From an uncultured Clostridia bacterium (lineage in GTDB: Bacteria > Bacillota > Clostridia > Christensenellales > UBA1242), in contig CAKVMJ010000033.1 in NCBI GenBank assembly GCA_934772445.1, positions 1-12,172 of the forward strand: a stretch of DNA of 12,172 nt. Direction: 5' to 3'. Made by a program: the position numbers and the translations under genes. Positions 7,114 to 12,172 of the stretch are shown here, one piece after another. How positions within the stretch are numbered: position 1 is the first letter of the stretch; each line of letters opens with the position of its first letter. The notes beneath the pieces were generated by a model. That model ran no database searches. It had not been told where the DNA came from and was given only the letters and a program-made list of their open reading frames with translations.

Positions 7114-7989
7114 ATGCAAATAACTAAAATATTAAGCGGTAGCGTAACAGCAGAAGAAAATGGTAAGTTTTATAAATGTAGTCTTAGAGGCAATTTGAGG
7201 AGAGATGCTAAAATATGCGTTGGGGATTATGTAAATTTTGATTTTAATCCTAATAAAGATGGTTCAATTATTGTTAAGGGTATAAAACCAAGAGAGAATT
7301 GCTTGTTAAGACCTTATGTTTCTAATGTTGATATTTTAATGATTGTTTTAACAATAAAACCAATTCCAGATTTTAGTTTGGTTGATGGTTTGCTTATTAA
7401 TTGTATGCAAATGAATATTATGCCTATAATTGTTATTTCAAAGCTTGATACAATTAAAGAGGATTTTGTGGAGTGTGTTGAATTTCAATATAAAAAGATG
7501 TGTGAGCATATAATCCCAGTTTCCGCTAAAACGGGCGAAAATATAGATAAATTAAGAGAACTATTAAAGGGTAAGTTATCTGTATTGGCAGGTCAGAGTG
7601 CTGTTGGTAAAAGCACGCTTATAAATGCACTCTTAGGGTTAAACCAAGAAGTTGGTGAACTTGGAGAAAAATCTAATAGGGGTAGGCATACAACAAGATT
7701 AAATGAGATATTTGTAAGTGAAGATGGTGTTCGTATTGCGGATACGCCGGGATTTAGTATGCTAGAAGTTACAAATGTAACGCCATCAGAATTGAAGGAT
7801 TATTATTTAGATTTTATTCCATACAATGAAAAATGTAGGTTTAAGGATTGTACTCATCTAAATTGCGATGCTAAAGCTTGTGGAGTTTTAAGCGCAGTTG
7901 AAAATAAACTTATAGATACTAGTAGATATTTTAGGTATAGTGATAGATATCATAAACTTAAAGAAAAATGGGAGAAAAGATATGATTAA
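7114..7989 (+). CDS. rsgA: Ribosome small-subunit-dependent GTPase RsgA (YloQ/CpgA)
   Basis: RsgA is a circularly permuted GTPase that checks late 30S subunit maturation. From the ATG at 7114 the protein has 291 residues and begins MQITKILSGSV, the family N-terminus. A TTG at 7102 would add four residues and cannot be excluded. The N-terminal OB fold covers about 1-65. The GTPase motifs appear in permuted order: G4 SKLD (109-112), G5 SAK (137-139), G1 GQSAVGKST (160-168), G2 around TT (193-194), G3 DTPG (210-213). The C-terminal zinc site is C241, C246, H248 and most likely C256; C251 is an extra cysteine between them. Its stop overlaps the rpe start in ATGATTAA. Confidence 0.95.
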   Translation: MQITKILSGSVTAEENGKFYKCSLRGNLRRDAKICVGDYVNFDFNPNKDGSIIVKGIKPRENCLLRPYVSNVDILMIVLTIKPIPDFSLVDGLLINCMQMNIMPIIVISKLDTIKEDFVECVEFQYKKMCEHIIPVSAKTGENIDKLRELLKGKLSVLAGQSAVGKSTLINALLGLNQEVGELGEKSNRGRHTTRLNEIFVSEDGVRIADTPGFSMLEVTNVTPSELKDYYLDFIPYNEKCRFKDCTHLNCDAKACGVLSAVENKLIDTSRYFRYSDRYHKLKEKWEKRYD

Positions 7990-8734
7990 GGTATGTCCAA
8001 GCACAAATCCTTGTCCAGAAAGAGATATTGTTAGATATGTAAAACAATTGCAAAATATGGGCGTGGAGATGTTGCATATAGATGTAATGGATGGAGAATT
8101 TGTCGAAAATAAATGTATGCAACCAATTATTATAAAACAGATTAAACAAAACACTCTTATGCAGTTGGAAGCACATTTAATGGTAAAAGAACCTTTGGAA
8201 AAACTTAATGAATATTTGAATATAGGATTAAATTATATCACTATTCATTATGAGGCTTTTGAAAATAAGCAAGATTTCCTAAAGGCAATAAGTAAAATCC
8301 ACGATAAAAATAAACTTGTTGGAATTAGCATAAAACCATCAACTCATATTTCTGCAATAATAAATTATCTTCCGCTTGTGGATTTAGTTTTAATTATGAG
8401 CGTTGAACCGGGAAAGAGCGGACAAAAGTTTATACCAGAAGCACTAGAAAAGGTTCAAGTTCTAAACTTAATCAGAGAAAAGAATAAATTTAAGTTTAAG
8501 ATTGAAATTGATGGCGGAGTAAATTTAGATAACATTCAAAAAATTGTGGATTATGGTACAGATTTAGCAGTTGTTGGTTCAGCCTTATATAATAGCGAGG
8601 ATAAACAATCTTTTATAAAAACTATTGAAAACACTTCTCCTAAGGGAAGTTCTTTGAATAAGTTTTTCCCAAACTATAAGAAAAAATCTATGGAAGAACT
8701 AGAAAAAGAATTAAATAGAATACTTTGTAAATAA
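7982..8734 (+). CDS. rpe: Ribulose-phosphate 3-epimerase family protein
   Basis: Rpe interconverts ribulose 5-phosphate and xylulose 5-phosphate in the pentose phosphate pathway and is a TIM barrel. I choose the ATG at 7982 (250 residues), giving MIKVCPSTNP, with TGGGAG (7969-7974) upstream. A start at 7940 would add 14 residues without homology inside rsgA. Metal and catalytic residues are in place: H32 and D34 in LHIDVMDG, H65 in EAHLMV, D177 in EIDGG. MSVEPGKSGQKF (139-150) matches the family's MSVNPGFGGQKF. Oddities: the first strand reads CPSTNPCPERD instead of the usual APSILSAD, and a charged tail of about 30 residues (about 218-250) extends beyond the usual length of about 220. The neighbourhood (rsgA-rpe) is standard. 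A related epimerase, such as one acting on another ketose phosphate, is possible but less likely. Confidence 0.9.
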   Translation: MIKVCPSTNPCPERDIVRYVKQLQNMGVEMLHIDVMDGEFVENKCMQPIIIKQIKQNTLMQLEAHLMVKEPLEKLNEYLNIGLNYITIHYEAFENKQDFLKAISKIHDKNKLVGISIKPSTHISAIINYLPLVDLVLIMSVEPGKSGQKFIPEALEKVQVLNLIREKNKFKFKIEIDGGVNLDNIQKIVDYGTDLAVVGSALYNSEDKQSFIKTIENTSPKGSSLNKFFPNYKKKSMEELEKELNRILCK

Positions 8735-8736
8735 TC

Positions 8737-8765
8737 TTTAAACTTTTTATATTTATTTTCATAAT
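8737..8765 (+). promoter_or_regulatory. Weak candidate promoter of the spoVM gene
   Basis: TTTAAA (8737-8742) and CATAAT (8760-8765) are 17 bases apart, just after the rpe stop. The match to sigma-A is modest. CATAAT also recalls the CATA start of sigma-E -10 elements, but no sigma-E -35 lies at the right distance. Since no terminator follows rpe, read-through could also express the small gene. Confidence 0.25.
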
Positions 8766-8788
8766 AATAAATATAAGGGGAGAAAGAG

Positions 8789-8860
8789 ATGAGAATTTAT
8801 TGTTTTAAGTGTCCGAAATGGTTAAAACCATTGTTTAAACTTTTCTTTAAGTGTGATTAA
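8789..8860 (+). CDS. spoVM: Stage V sporulation protein M (SpoVM), 23 residues
   Basis: SpoVM is a tiny amphipathic helix made in the mother cell. It senses the convex curvature of the forespore membrane, anchors the SpoIVA coat basement layer there and inhibits the FtsH protease. This peptide starts MRIYCFKCPKWL, which aligns without gaps to the B. subtilis N-terminus MKFYTIKLPKFL: M1, Y4, K7, P9, K10 and L12 are identical and most others are conservative. P9 is the residue known to matter for curvature recognition. The C-terminal half keeps lysines at 13, 17 and 21 (one helix face) against L and F residues. The Shine-Dalgarno AAGGGGAG (8775-8782) six bases upstream is the strongest in this part of the window. 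Position (after rpe, before reversed rpmB and asp23-fakA) is exactly that of spoVM in Bacillus. Unusual are three cysteines (C5, C8, C22). A small toxin or antimicrobial peptide is the alternative, disfavoured by synteny. Confidence 0.85.
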   Translation: MRIYCFKCPKWLKPLFKLFFKCD

Positions 8861-8876
8861 GAAAAAATAATTTTAT

Positions 8877-8890
8877 TGATATTAATATCA
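8877..8890. repeat. Perfect 14-base palindrome downstream of spoVM
   Basis: TGATATTAATATCA reads the same on both strands. It lies between the spoVM stop and the terminator hairpin. Palindromes of this length arise by chance several times per 10 kb at such AT content, so no role is assigned. Confidence 0.3.
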
Positions 8891-8920
8891 CTGATTTATG
8901 TTTTTAAATAGAAAAATTCT

Positions 8921-8955
8921 AAAAAGTCTTAATTTTAATGATTAAGATTTTTTTT
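8921..8955 (+). terminator. Terminator closing the priA-to-spoVM cluster
   Basis: TCTTAAT (8927-8933) pairs with ATTAAGA (8941-8947) around a seven-base loop, followed by eight T (8948-8955). The A-run at 8921-8925 can extend the stem with the T-run. This is the first convincing terminator after rpoZ's. Confidence 0.75.
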
Positions 8956-9010
8956 ATAAAAAATTATATCAAAAATAATAAAAATTTTAAAAATTTCTAA
9001 TACTTTTTAT

Positions 9011-9043
9011 TTGGAAAATAAAATTAAATAGGTGTATTATAAT
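9011..9043 (+). promoter_or_regulatory. Candidate promoter of the BspA-like gene
   Basis: TTGGAA (9011-9016) with TATTAT (9035-9040) at 18 bases fits sigma-A. A perfect TATAAT (9038-9043) overlaps it but would have a 21-base spacer. The resulting leader of about 90 bases is very AT-rich. AGAAAATTAGA (9046-9056) can pair imperfectly with TCTAATTTCT further down. Apart from the terminator, promoter and ribosome binding site, I see nothing else in the 278 bases between spoVM and this gene. Confidence 0.5.
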
Positions 9044-9138
9044 ATGAGAAAATTAGAAAAATTATAAAATATTTATCTAATTTCTTTCTGAATTTTTATA
9101 AATAAATTACAAAAGATAATAATAAAAGGAATAGAAAA

Positions 9139-11106
9139 ATGAGAAAAAGTACGAAAATCATAACCACGGTTATGGCTATTGCTTTGGTTCTAACTTCAAT
9201 GCTTGTTGCGATTTATGCTGCCACACTTGGTGGTGCAATCATCAATGCGAATGTTTCTTGGGTGGCACAAGCAGGAGTTAATTTTGAATTTTGGGCAGAG
9301 TCAACTGGTGGTGACAAAGAAAGTTCTATTGAAAAGAAAACTGTGTTACCAACCACAACAAATGTGGAAGCACAAATTATTGGCGACTTAAGCTGTAATT
9401 TTACAGATAAGCTAGATGATGGTGTTAATAATCCGGGTGCGATAACATTCAAATATTATGTTAAAAATCTTGGCGCAAACAACCTAAATATTAAGGTTAC
9501 CAAAACTCCAGCAAAGGCTGATGAAAGCGGAACTAGTGGTGCAGACCACAAACCAAAGGTTGAATTAGCTTCAAATGTTGCTGGAACTAGCACATTGAAT
9601 GATGTTTTAGGTTCAGCAGGATACAATTTAGCTCAAAATCAAACTTTTGAATATTCGGTTGTTTTATCTCTAGCAAGTGGTGGAACAGGCGATATTAATG
9701 CCGATACAAGTATCGACACAAAATTTGATGCAAGCGTTGTATTCTTATTTAATGTTGGTTCTGGTACATCTGTTGCTGAAGGAACAATCTCAACAAATGT
9801 TGATGGAGTTGCAACTAGTGTTAGTTCAGAAACTGTAGTTGGTCAAACAGTTAGAAGTTATCTTGAAACATTGCAAAATGGCAATTATATTAGTGGTTGG
9901 TTTTATGATAGTAAATTGACAAAGGTTGTATCAGAAGAAACTTTAAATGAAGTAATATCTAAAAAAACAAATTTAACATTATATTCCAAAACAGCTTCAA
10001 TTGCGGGCTTAAAATTCACTCTTTCAGATGATGGCAATTCATATTTAGTTGAAGCTGAGAGTAATACATCTGTTAGTGGGGAAGTTGTAATTCCTAATAT
10101 GTATAATGGTAAACCAGTAAGTGGTTTTCCTAGCTCAAATGTAACCCCAGCATTTAAAAAAAGTGCAAATATAACTAGCGTAATCTTACCTAGCAGTATT
10201 ACCACAATCGCAAATTTTGCATTTTATGGTTGTAGTGAATTAAAAAATGTAACAATACCAAATAGTGTAACCAATATAGAAAATTATGCATTTCATGAAT
10301 GTGGAGCATTAACCAGTATGGAAATACCAAGTAGCGTGACAACGATAAAAAGTTTTGCTTTTGCGTATTGTGATGGATTAACAAATATTGTAATATCAGA
10401 TGGTGTAACTAGTATAGGGCCTTCCGCGTTTACAGAATGTTATGAATTAAAAAGTGTAGTAATACCAGATAGTGTAACAAGTATAGGATATTCTGCTTTT
10501 TACGGATGTATTGCATTAAACAATTTAACTATAGGAAATGGTGTGAAAACAATTGGTTCTTCTGCTTTTACAGCCTGTGCACTAACAAGTATAGAAGTAC
10601 CAAGTAGTGTTGTTTCTATAGGAGGGGGAGCATTTTCGGGTTGTAGTGGATTAACTAGTATAAAAGTTGCAAGTGGAAATACTAAATATGATAGTAGGAA
10701 CAATTGCAATGCGATAATAGAAACATCAAGTAATACATTAATTGCAGGTTGTGTAAATACTGTAATTCCTAATACTGTAATAAGTATAGGGGATGAAGCA
10801 TTTGCTTATTATGATAATCTAACAAGTATTGAAATCCCAGATAGTGTAACAAGTATAGGAAATCGTGCATTTCAAAGTTGTATTGGATTAAGTAAAATAT
10901 TTATTCCAAAATCCATTGTAACAATTTCCAGTAGTCAATCTGATGTTTGTTCTCCATTTTTCTATTGTTCTTCTAGTCTTCAAATTTATTGTGAAGTAGA
11001 TAGCAAACCAAGCGGTTGGTCAGAATATTGGAATTGTCGTACTGATCGTTCTGATCCATTAAATGTTACTTGGAGTACAACTCGTGAGCAATTCAATGCA
11101 CTATAA
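9139..11106 (+). CDS. Secreted BspA-type leucine-rich-repeat protein
   Basis: This 655-residue extracellular protein has a signal peptide: MRKSTK, a hydrophobic core (about 7-25), and likely cleavage near Y26-A27-A28. Residues 29 to about 208 look like an all-beta domain; the signal region and FKYYVKNLGANN (104-115) recall TasA/camelysin-type (SipW-dependent) proteins, a tentative link. Residues about 216-284 resemble a Listeria-Bacteroides (InlB B-type) repeat, with GWFYDSKLTKVV and ending LTLYSK. About ten BspA/LRR_5 repeats of about 23 residues fill 344-600, pattern LTSIxIPxSVTSIGxxAFxGC. The eighth is interrupted by a segment with YDSRNNCNAIIE (517-528), common in gut BspA proteins. The end (616-655) has CEVDSKPSGW and no LPXTG, so surface anchoring is not evident. 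Relatives mediate adhesion to host or other bacteria, but that role here is inference. AAAAGGA (9124-9130) precedes the ATG. The gene is an insertion in the spoVM-rpmB interval. Confidence 0.9.
   Translation: MRKSTKIITTVMAIALVLTSMLVAIYAATLGGAIINANVSWVAQAGVNFEFWAESTGGDKESSIEKKTVLPTTTNVEAQIIGDLSCNFTDKLDDGVNNPGAITFKYYVKNLGANNLNIKVTKTPAKADESGTSGADHKPKVELASNVAGTSTLNDVLGSAGYNLAQNQTFEYSVVLSLASGGTGDINADTSIDTKFDASVVFLFNVGSGTSVAEGTISTNVDGVATSVSSETVVGQTVRSYLETLQNGNYISGWFYDSKLTKVVSEETLNEVISKKTNLTLYSKTASIAGLKFTLSDDGNSYLVEAESNTSVSGEVVIPNMYNGKPVSGFPSSNVTPAFKKSANITSVILPSSITTIANFAFYGCSELKNVTIPNSVTNIENYAFHECGALTSMEIPSSVTTIKSFAFAYCDGLTNIVISDGVTSIGPSAFTECYELKSVVIPDSVTSIGYSAFYGCIALNNLTIGNGVKTIGSSAFTACALTSIEVPSSVVSIGGGAFSGCSGLTSIKVASGNTKYDSRNNCNAIIETSSNTLIAGCVNTVIPNTVISIGDEAFAYYDNLTSIEIPDSVTSIGNRAFQSCIGLSKIFIPKSIVTISSSQSDVCSPFFYCSSSLQIYCEVDSKPSGWSEYWNCRTDRSDPLNVTWSTTREQFNAL
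10171..10938 (+). repeat. Array of about ten degenerate LRR_5 coding repeats
   Basis: Units of about 69 bases encode the leucine-rich repeats. The most similar stretch, ATAGTGTAACAAGTATAGGA, recurs near 10469 and 10841, showing recent duplication or gene conversion between units, while the remaining units have diverged. The unit beginning near 10651 carries a larger insertion (to about 10800). Confidence 0.75.
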
Positions 11107-11132
11107 ATATATAAAATCCAAATTAATATAAC

Positions 11133-11165
11133 AAAAAACAAGAGCATTAATTGCTCTTGTTTTTT
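11133..11165. terminator. Strong terminator of the BspA-like gene
   Basis: AAAAAACAAGAGCA (11133-11146) pairs perfectly over 14 bases with TGCTCTTGTTTTTT (11152-11165) around a five-base loop. The A- and T-runs on both sides make it potentially bidirectional, separating the BspA-like gene from convergent rpmB. Confidence 0.9.
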
Positions 11166-11220
11166 GCCTATATATATTCAAATAAAGATTAGCTTTTCAT
11201 CTTTTAAATTGAAATCTTCA

Positions 11221-11253
11221 AAAAATAAAAAAACTTATGGGAGCCATAAGTTT
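11221..11253 (-). terminator. Terminator of rpmB
   Basis: On the minus strand AAACTTATGG and its complement CCATAAGTTT (11231-11240 and 11244-11253) form a 10-base stem with a three-base loop, followed by a T-rich tract (A-rich 11221-11230 on the plus strand). It lies 12 bases past the rpmB stop. The 55 bases between this and the preceding terminator show nothing else. Confidence 0.85.
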
Positions 11254-11265
11254 AAATATTAAAAA

Positions 11266-11457
11266 CTATTTATCTGAATTTTTCTTGATAGTTTTTAGAC
11301 AACGAGTACAGATATATTCGTTTGAAAGTTTGCCATCAACATCAACTGGTTTCTTTTGAAGGTTAGCACCCCAAGTTCTTTTTGTTGCGATATGAGAGTG
11401 GCTTACTTGGTTACCTGCAACTCTAGATTTTCCGCATATATAACATTCTTTTGCCAT
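11266..11457 (-). CDS. rpmB: Large-subunit ribosomal protein bL28
   Basis: This 63-residue protein of the 50S subunit begins MAKECYICGK, the typical L28 N-terminus. I choose the ATG at 11455-11457, with AAAGGAGA (11466-11473 on the minus strand) eight bases upstream; longer in-frame starts to 11499 add a basic stretch that belongs to the leader. C5, C8, C50 and C53 form two CxxC pairs, so this is the zinc-binding form of L28. GNQVSHSHIATKRTW is the rRNA-contacting core. It is transcribed against all neighbours, as in B. subtilis, with its own promoter and terminator. Confidence 0.96.
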   Translation of the reverse strand: MAKECYICGKSRVAGNQVSHSHIATKRTWGANLQKKPVDVDGKLSNEYICTRCLKTIKKNSDK

Positions 11458-11502
11458 TACAGTTTTCTCCTTTCGGTATTTTTTTCTTTTAACTCGCAAC
11501 AG

Positions 11503-11531
11503 ATTATACCAAATAAAACTGCTTTATGCAA
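11503..11531 (-). promoter_or_regulatory. Sigma-A promoter of rpmB
   Basis: Read on the minus strand: -35 TTGCAT (11526-11531), 17-base spacer, perfect -10 TATAAT (11503-11508). The leader is about 40 bases. It is arranged back-to-back with the asp23 promoter, with about 60 bases between their -35 boxes. Confidence 0.85.
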
Positions 11532-11592
11532 GAAGTTTCGCAATATTTTTTTAAATAAACATATATTTTTTCATTAACTTTTAAAAAATAGG

Positions 11593-11621
11593 TTGCAAAA
11601 TGTATCAACATAATATATAAT
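11593..11621 (+). promoter_or_regulatory. Sigma-A promoter of the asp23-fakA operon
   Basis: -35 TTGCAA (11593-11598), 17-base spacer, perfect -10 TATAAT (11616-11621). Transcription should start near 11628, giving a leader of about 30 bases with GGGAGGAG before the start codon. Confidence 0.85.
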
Positions 11622-11658
11622 ACATATTGTTATAGGTGAGAAATTTGGGAGGAGTTAG

Positions 11659-12006
11659 ATGGCAGTTAATACAAAAAATGCTTATGGCAATATAACTATT
11701 AGTGATGATGCAATCGCTTGCGCAACAGGTCAAATTGCTTTGGATTGTTATGGCATTATTGATTTGGTTGGCTTTAAGAAATCTAAGTTGTCCCCAAGGT
11801 CTAGGCATAAAAATCTATCTAAGGGTGTTAAGGTTTTAACTAAAGAAAATAGAATTTTCATAGATTTGTATGTTATCCTAAAATATGGAATTTCCATCAC
11901 AACCGTTACTGAAAATTTAAAAAGTGCTGTGAAATATGGTATTGAAAAGTTTACAGGTATGATTGTTGATTCAGTTAATATAAATATAGTAAGTGTTCGA
12001 GTTTAG
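11659..12006 (+). CDS. Asp23/Gls24 family envelope-stress protein (YloU-like)
   Basis: This 115-residue Asp23/Gls24 (DUF322) protein has the family pattern: GNITISDDAIACATGQIALDC near the N-terminus, a basic middle (KKSKLSPRSRHKNLSKGVKV, about 40-59), then the alternating strand and helix IFIDLYVILKYGISITTVTEN (about 66-86) and a C-terminal VNINIVSVRV. The B. subtilis homologue yloU lies between rpmB and fakA as here. Asp23 relatives attach to the membrane through partner proteins, and the family is linked to envelope stress, but the precise role of the YloU branch is not established. GGGAGGAG (11647-11654) gives a strong start. It is the only gene here that ends in TAG. fakA follows after 44 bases without a terminator, indicating an operon. 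Confidence 0.92.
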   Translation: MAVNTKNAYGNITISDDAIACATGQIALDCYGIIDLVGFKKSKLSPRSRHKNLSKGVKVLTKENRIFIDLYVILKYGISITTVTENLKSAVKYGIEKFTGMIVDSVNINIVSVRV

Positions 12007-12050
12007 GCTCGTTATGTCTTTTAACACTGTTTTTTAAGGGGAGTATTCAA

Positions 12051-12172
12051 ATGCTAAAAAGTATTAATAGCACTTTATTCAGAAAAATGATAAATGGAAG
12101 TGCTAAGATTTTAGAAGATAACAAAAAGTTGGTGGATTCACTAAATGTGTTCCCAGTGCCAGATGGCGATAC
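12051..12172 (+). CDS. fakA: Fatty acid kinase / DAK2-domain protein FakA (YloV), 5' part only
   Basis: Only the first 40 codons are inside the window; the gene is cut by the right edge. The N-terminus (MLKSINSTLFRKMINGSAKI) leads to LNVFPVPDGD at residues 31-40, the start of the NVFPVPDGDTGTNM nucleotide/Mg-binding motif of the dihydroxyacetone-kinase-like DAK2 domain. FakA phosphorylates fatty acids bound to FakB, feeding exogenous fatty acids into phospholipid synthesis. AAGGGGAG (12036-12043) lies seven bases before the ATG. Co-transcription with the asp23-family gene matches yloU-yloV of B. subtilis; recG usually follows further downstream, outside the window. Confidence 0.9.
   Translation, partial: MLKSINSTLFRKMINGSAKILEDNKKLVDSLNVFPVPDGD

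Noticed and set aside
8735..8788. Sigma-E promoter for spoVM
   Set aside because: CATAATAA partly resembles the -10 but no sigma-E -35 stands 13-15 bases upstream, so I could not support it.
8898..8945. 15-codon ORF starting with ATG after spoVM
   Set aside because: It has no ribosome binding site and its end is the terminator hairpin.
10171..10938. Regularly spaced repeats resembling a CRISPR-like array
   Set aside because: The repeats are in frame, about 69 bases, degenerate and encode LRR_5 units; there are no unique spacers.
1..12172. Recoding of TGA (Mollicutes-type code), suggested by the lack of TGA stops
   Set aside because: All tryptophans read are TGG and every gene is full length under the standard code; twelve stop codons are too few to argue for recoding.

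Overview
The window is AT-rich DNA from a low-GC Gram-positive bacterium (Firmicutes/Bacillota, most likely an uncultured or gut-associated Clostridia-type lineage; genus not resolvable from this sequence). The evidence is the gene order rpoZ-priA-def-fmt-rsmB-rlmN-rsgA-rpe-spoVM-(rpmB, reversed)-asp23-fakA, which is the classic Bacillus/Clostridium housekeeping block with several genes missing. The genes use the standard code: all Trp codons seen are TGG and the ORFs are intact. Among the 12 visible stop codons, TAA is used 11 times, TAG once (asp23) and TGA never.

Layout. (1) 4-483: a small two-helix membrane protein of unknown function. (2) 494-796: rpoZ as its own unit, with a sigma-A promoter whose -35 overlaps a palindrome, and a hairpin terminator. 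(3) 852-8955: a tightly packed co-directional cluster, priA, def, fmt, rsmB, rlmN, rsgA, rpe and then a 23-codon gene that I identify as spoVM. It is driven by an extended -10 promoter that probably makes a leaderless priA mRNA, has an internal promoter before def, and ends in a hairpin plus T-run. Three junctions share an identical 8-base ATGANTAA overlap. (4) 9011-11165: a large secreted BspA-type leucine-rich-repeat protein, with its own promoter and terminator, inserted between spoVM and rpmB. (5) 11231-11531: rpmB on the minus strand with a near-perfect promoter and a hairpin terminator. (6) 11593-12172: asp23/yloU-family gene and the start of fakA (DAK2 domain), running off the right edge.

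How the genes work together. priA restarts replication forks. def, fmt, rsmB, rlmN, rsgA and rpmB are translation genes: N-formylation of initiator tRNA, deformylation of nascent chains, 16S m5C methylation, 23S/tRNA m2A methylation, 30S maturation GTPase and ribosomal protein L28. rpoZ is an RNA polymerase subunit, rpe belongs to the pentose phosphate pathway and fakA to fatty-acid activation. Compared with the Bacillus subtilis order, coaBC (between rpoZ and priA), prpC-prkC (between rlmN and rsgA) and thiN (between rpe and spoVM) are absent from this locus.

The most informative item is the tiny spoVM gene: its synteny and N-terminal motif imply an endospore-forming lineage, or one that descends from spore formers. 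Its peptide is cysteine-rich, which is unusual. No CRISPR array, tRNA, rRNA, insertion sequence or recognisable riboswitch was found.
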